A stretch of DNA of 42,232 bases. Origin: a virus. Below the pieces are notes generated by a model. That model had not been told where the DNA came from and searched no databases. It worked only from the letters and a program-made list of their open reading frames with translations. This document shows positions 39,655 to 42,232 of the stretch, one piece after another. Position numbers and translations under genes: made by a program. The stretch spans positions 1 to 42,232 of IMG/VR virus record IMGVR_UViG_3300024054_000028; one strand, given 5' to 3'. How positions within the stretch are numbered: the stretch's first letter is position 1; every line of letters starts with the position of its first letter.

Positions 39655-39855
39655 ATGACCCGTTTGCTTCTCGCGGCGCTGGCGCTCGCCTGTGCCTGCT
39701 TCCCCGCTCTCGCCGCAGAGGCCGCAGAGCCCGTCACTTGGGGCGCGCTGGGCGCCATCTTCGGCTGGATCGGCCTCGGCCTGATTGCGCTCGTGGTGGG
39801 CGGCATCGCTCTCGCCGTGATCGGCGGCATCATTCTTAAGGCATGGAGTCACTGA
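39655..39855 (+). CDS. small protein with signal peptide and membrane segment
   Basis: This 66-residue protein starts MTRLLLAALALACACFPALA with an AEAAEP cleavage-site-like region, followed by a Gly/Ile-rich transmembrane helix (GWIGLGLIALVVGGIALAVI). It may be a holin accessory or spanin-like factor, without a family match. Confidence 0.55.
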   Translation: MTRLLLAALALACACFPALAAEAAEPVTWGALGAIFGWIGLGLIALVVGGIALAVIGGIILKAWSH

Positions 39856-39856
39856 C

Positions 39857-40162
39857 ATGCCGCAGGAGCAATTGCCGCCTATCACTGTTGCCACGCCCGC
39901 CGCGGCTGCGACCGTCACAACGACCATCGTCAAGCGCCGGCCGTTCAAGATCGTCCTGCTGAACGCCGTCAACGCGGTTGCGACGACCGCCCTTGCCGTG
40001 CTCGGCTATCTGCAAACGATAAATCTCAACGGCATTGTCTCGGCTGAGAACGCCCTGTGGTGGATGGTCGGCGTCAACGTTCTGACGATCATCTTGAGGC
40101 AGTGGTTCTCGCCCTCGGAGACCGTGCAGACGACGGTGCAGCCCTCGCATGAGGGGCCGTGA
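39857..40162 (+). CDS. small membrane protein of the lysis region
   Basis: This 101-residue protein has a Pro/Thr/Ala-rich head, then two hydrophobic helices (IVLLNAVNAVATTALAVLG and ALWWMVGVNVLTIIL) and a polar tail. It resembles holin-like or anti-holin proteins of alphaproteobacterial phages, but I cannot place it in a family. The stop overlaps the 3TM holin start as TGATG. Confidence 0.6.
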   Translation: MPQEQLPPITVATPAAAATVTTTIVKRRPFKIVLLNAVNAVATTALAVLGYLQTINLNGIVSAENALWWMVGVNVLTIILRQWFSPSETVQTTVQPSHEGP

Positions 40163-40602
40163 TGCTCGCGCTGATCGGAAGCTTCCTCGTCAAGCTGCTC
40201 GGCTCGGGCATCGCAGAGCCCGTACTGGCCTACTTCCGCCAGCGTGACGCGAGCGGCAGAGACATCGCTGTCGCCGGCATCGAGGCTGACAAGCAGCGCG
40301 ACCTAGCGACCCTTCAGGGCGTCGTTGATGCCAACCGGTACCGGGTCGCTCAACAGACCACCTTCTGGCCGCTTGTCTACATCATAGCTCTGCCGCCAGC
40401 GATCCACGCTGGGGCCGTCTATTTCGATAGCATGCCGATTTGGCTCCCCTTCCTCGGCCAGCACGTCGTCGGATCATGGGGTGTCGCGCTACCGCCCGGC
40501 GACTATGCAAAAATGCAGACTGACGTGCTCACCAGTTTCTTCTACGTCGCGCCAGCGATTGCCGCCGCCAAGGTCGTAGGGAGCATCATTTCGCGGCGGT
40601 GA
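40162..40602 (+). CDS. 3TM holin (GTA_holin_3TM-like)
   Basis: This 146-residue protein has an amphipathic start, a coiled-coil middle (EADKQRDLATLQGVVDANRY), then TTFWPLVYIIALPPAIHAGAV and VLTSFFYVAPAIAAAKVVGS, the pattern of the three-span holins known from gene transfer agents and alphaproteobacterial phages. Holins make the inner-membrane holes that release the endolysin. The HNH gene runs into it tail to tail and overlaps by 17 bases. Confidence 0.82.
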   Translation: MLALIGSFLVKLLGSGIAEPVLAYFRQRDASGRDIAVAGIEADKQRDLATLQGVVDANRYRVAQQTTFWPLVYIIALPPAIHAGAVYFDSMPIWLPFLGQHVVGSWGVALPPGDYAKMQTDVLTSFFYVAPAIAAAKVVGSIISRR

Positions 40603-41320
40603 CAGCCCGCGGCTTGCGAGGCCCGCTGTCCTTACGGCCCCTTGGCCGCCCGACCAGGACGCCTGATCTCCCCTCAAGCCCAAGGGCCTGTGCGACGGGC
40701 CAGCCCTTGGCGATGCGCTGATATGTACGGCTGTAAGGCAGCCCAAGCTCGTCGCACCATTGAGGCAGCGGCTGAGACTTTCCGCAAACCGTGACCAGCA
40801 CGTTGTTGTGGCGGTTAAAGCTTTGCTCTTTCGCCGTGGCCCACCGAACATTGCTCGGCTCGTAATGCCCGTCATTGTCGATGCGATCTAGCGAAGGGCC
40901 AAGCCGCGGCAGGCGGGCAATGTCCTCTAGAAAGCACTCGAATGGCCGCTGTCCGCCTTCGCCGTGCAGCCAGCGGTCACACATCTGAATGCCGCGCCCG
41001 CCGTAGCGGTCATAGTGAGGGCTCGAAGGGTCTGTGACTCTGGTTTTGATGCCCTTCCAGATGTTGTATTCACGGCGAACGCCGCGCTCGACCAGCCAGC
41101 CCGCGCTTACCTTGGACATCGCCTCCCGGCGCAGGCATCCGCAGGATTGAGCCCGGCCAGTGCGTAAGGCCGATTGTTCTATGGTGGCTTCACCACCGCA
41201 ATCGCAGACACAGGCCCAGAACGTTCGGCCATGATCGCGTCGTTCCGCTCGGCCCTGAACGGCTAGCCGCCCGAACCTTTGCCCCGTCAGGTCGTACCTG
41301 AAATGTCCTTTGAGCGGCAT
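40586..41320 (-). CDS. HNH-type homing endonuclease with zinc motif
   Basis: This 244-residue protein begins MPLKGHFRYDLTGQRFGRLA, followed by a zinc motif (CVCDCGGEA ... AQSCGCL), the YNIWKGIKTRVTD and YDRYGGRGIQMCDRW blocks, an HNH-like DRIDNDGHYEPSNVRWATAK region and a final HTH-like part (LPQWCDELGLPYSRTYQRI). The central and C-terminal blocks align with the truncated gene at 1-370. It has its own promoter on the minus strand and sits tail to tail with the holin, as a free-standing mobile gene would. I chose the start at 41320; a longer frame to 41473 would cross the promoter. Confidence 0.8.
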   Translation of the reverse strand: MPLKGHFRYDLTGQRFGRLAVQGRAERRDHGRTFWACVCDCGGEATIEQSALRTGRAQSCGCLRREAMSKVSAGWLVERGVRREYNIWKGIKTRVTDPSSPHYDRYGGRGIQMCDRWLHGEGGQRPFECFLEDIARLPRLGPSLDRIDNDGHYEPSNVRWATAKEQSFNRHNNVLVTVCGKSQPLPQWCDELGLPYSRTYQRIAKGWPVAQALGLEGRSGVLVGRPRGRKDSGPRKPRAVTAAK

Positions 41321-41326
41321 ACGCCT

Positions 41327-41354
41327 AGTATGACGAAAACAGAAGAAAAAGCAA
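41327..41354 (-). promoter_or_regulatory. promoter of the HNH gene, predicted leaderless
   Basis: On the minus strand: TTGCTT (41354-41349), 16 bases, CATACT (41332-41327). The region is AT-rich against a GC-rich background. The expected RNA start, about 7 bases on, falls on the ATG at 41320. Confidence 0.5.
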
Positions 41355-41436
41355 TTATCTCGTTCTTTGTTGTCGCCCCCGTGGTCCAGGCCATCCGGAC
41401 GGGTGCCGCCGCCGCTGCAAGGCGCTGAGAGATGGC

Positions 41437-41892
41437 ATGCCGCATAAAGACGAGGTGCCGATTGATGTCGCACGCAGGTTGCTACGGTCCCTTGAGGCGC
41501 AGATGCCGGATCGGGTGCCGACTCCTCCGAACACCGTATTAGGCGAAACCTTTGATCGTCAGTTGATGGAGGCTCAGGGACGCCGCGACGGCCGGGACAT
41601 CCACATGTTCCCGGCCCACCTGCGAACGTGGTTCGACACGCTCAGCGAAGCCGACGTGAAGAAGCTGCAAAAGCTGATGGATGTGAAGGCCGAGACGGTC
41701 GCGTGGATCGACGCGAAGAACGATCGCGAGCTGCGTAACCTCGATGGAGCGGTCGAATTCATCACTTCCTCGCGCACGGCCGCCAAGGTGCTGATGTGGA
41801 TCGGCGGCACGGCTGTCGCCTTCGTGGCCGGCGTCGCAACCCTAGCCACGAAGGGGCTTGACCTGTTCGCGCTATTCAGAGGGGGGCGTTAA
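41437..41892 (+). CDS. hypothetical protein with C-terminal membrane anchor
   Basis: This 151-residue protein has an N-terminal soluble part (VARRLLRSLEAQMPD, FDRQLMEAQGRRDG, LSEADVKKLQKLMDVKAE) and one membrane helix near the end (VLMWIGGTAVAFVAGVATLA). It resumes the plus-strand order after the HNH gene. It may be a late membrane or lysis-related factor; no family recognised. Confidence 0.6.
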   Translation: MPHKDEVPIDVARRLLRSLEAQMPDRVPTPPNTVLGETFDRQLMEAQGRRDGRDIHMFPAHLRTWFDTLSEADVKKLQKLMDVKAETVAWIDAKNDRELRNLDGAVEFITSSRTAAKVLMWIGGTAVAFVAGVATLATKGLDLFALFRGGR

Positions 41893-42232
41893 TGGGCCTG
41901 CGGCTCTTCGGCTACGCCTGCCTTGGCATCATCTCGGCGGCTATCCTCACGACAGCGGGCACGCTGGCATGGTTCATTGCGGACCGCGGCTTGCCGGTGG
42001 AGGTGTCAGAGACGACGGTGCTGACCCCTGTCGTAAAGCCCGGCGGCAAGCTCGTGATTCGTCAGCGGCTCGTCTACATGCGCAATTGCAGCGCCTACGT
42101 GGACCGCGCCTTATTCGACGCCCATACGCATCGGGCAATCCTCCCGCCGGTCCGGTACGAGCGTCCGCCGCAAGGGCTCGGGCAGCGCACCATCACCTTT
42201 TCGGTGACGGTGCCGGAAGAGTTCGAGCGGGG
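41892..42232 (+). CDS. membrane-anchored hypothetical protein, cut by window edge
   Basis: The ATG at 41892 overlaps the previous stop (TAATG) and the frame stays open to the edge (113 codons). An N-terminal membrane helix (GYACLGIISAAILTTAGTLAW) is followed by a soluble beta-rich part (VEVSETTVLTPVVKPGGKLV, MRNCSAYVDRALFD), probably in the periplasm. The C terminus lies outside the window. Confidence 0.65.
   Translation, partial: MGLRLFGYACLGIISAAILTTAGTLAWFIADRGLPVEVSETTVLTPVVKPGGKLVIRQRLVYMRNCSAYVDRALFDAHTHRAILPPVRYERPPQGLGQRTITFSVTVPEEFER

Noticed and set aside
1-42232. Integrase, attachment site, CRISPR array, insertion sequence, tRNA gene
   Set aside because: I looked on both strands and saw no tyrosine or serine recombinase, transposase, spacer-repeat array or tRNA.

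Overview
The window is most of a temperate phage or prophage from a GC-rich alphaproteobacterium. I suspect a Methylobacterium-type Hyphomicrobiales host, judging only from base composition, the Hint_2 and GTA-type holin families and the style of the small proteins. The virion genes follow the order of podovirus P22: terminase, portal, scaffold, coat, gp4-like, gp10-like, ejection proteins, tail fibres. Both edges cut genes, and I see no integrase, att site or tRNA, so the ends of the element lie outside.

Layout. (1) Positions 1-4807, minus strand: a tightly overlapping early-left operon with NinB, a probable DNA-annealing or recombination protein, a coiled-coil protein, DUF6197 and many small proteins, ending in an HNH endonuclease cut by the left edge. 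(2) 4808-5617: the immunity switch. A LexA/CI-type repressor gene is flanked on both sides by GTAGCG-N5-CGCTAC operators lying on mirrored promoters. (3) 5617-13713, plus strand: early-right operon with a Cro-like protein, a GIY-YIG/LexA-HTH fusion, RusA, a second GIY-YIG protein, a DUF1376 replication protein with an origin-like repeat cluster, a split zinc-finger/TOPRIM-helicase primase interrupted by an HNH-AP2 gene, and a NusG paralog with an arginine-rich N terminus. (4) 13710-14351: a strong promoter, a roughly 600-nt structured leader without a convincing gene, and an intrinsic terminator. (5) 14413-42232, plus strand: a late operon of small proteins, packaging, head, tail, ejection, fibre and lysis genes. 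It is broken only by minus-strand cassettes: two small membrane proteins at 34393-34730, a Hint-domain protein at 37664-38626, and an HNH gene with its own promoter at 40586-41320.

How it may work together. The repressor would shut both early promoters. On induction the early-right operon makes replication proteins and finally the NusG paralog. The next element is a TTGACA promoter whose transcript should end about 600 nt later at a GGCTC/GAGCC-T5 terminator, before about 28 kb of late genes. This is the layout of a lambda Q-type late switch, but with a NusG-family protein that carries a lambda N-like arginine-rich segment, and the leader contains a boxB-like hairpin. This candidate antitermination system is the most interesting thing in the window. 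A second notable pattern is that three predicted tail spike or fibre proteins begin with apparent export signal peptides.
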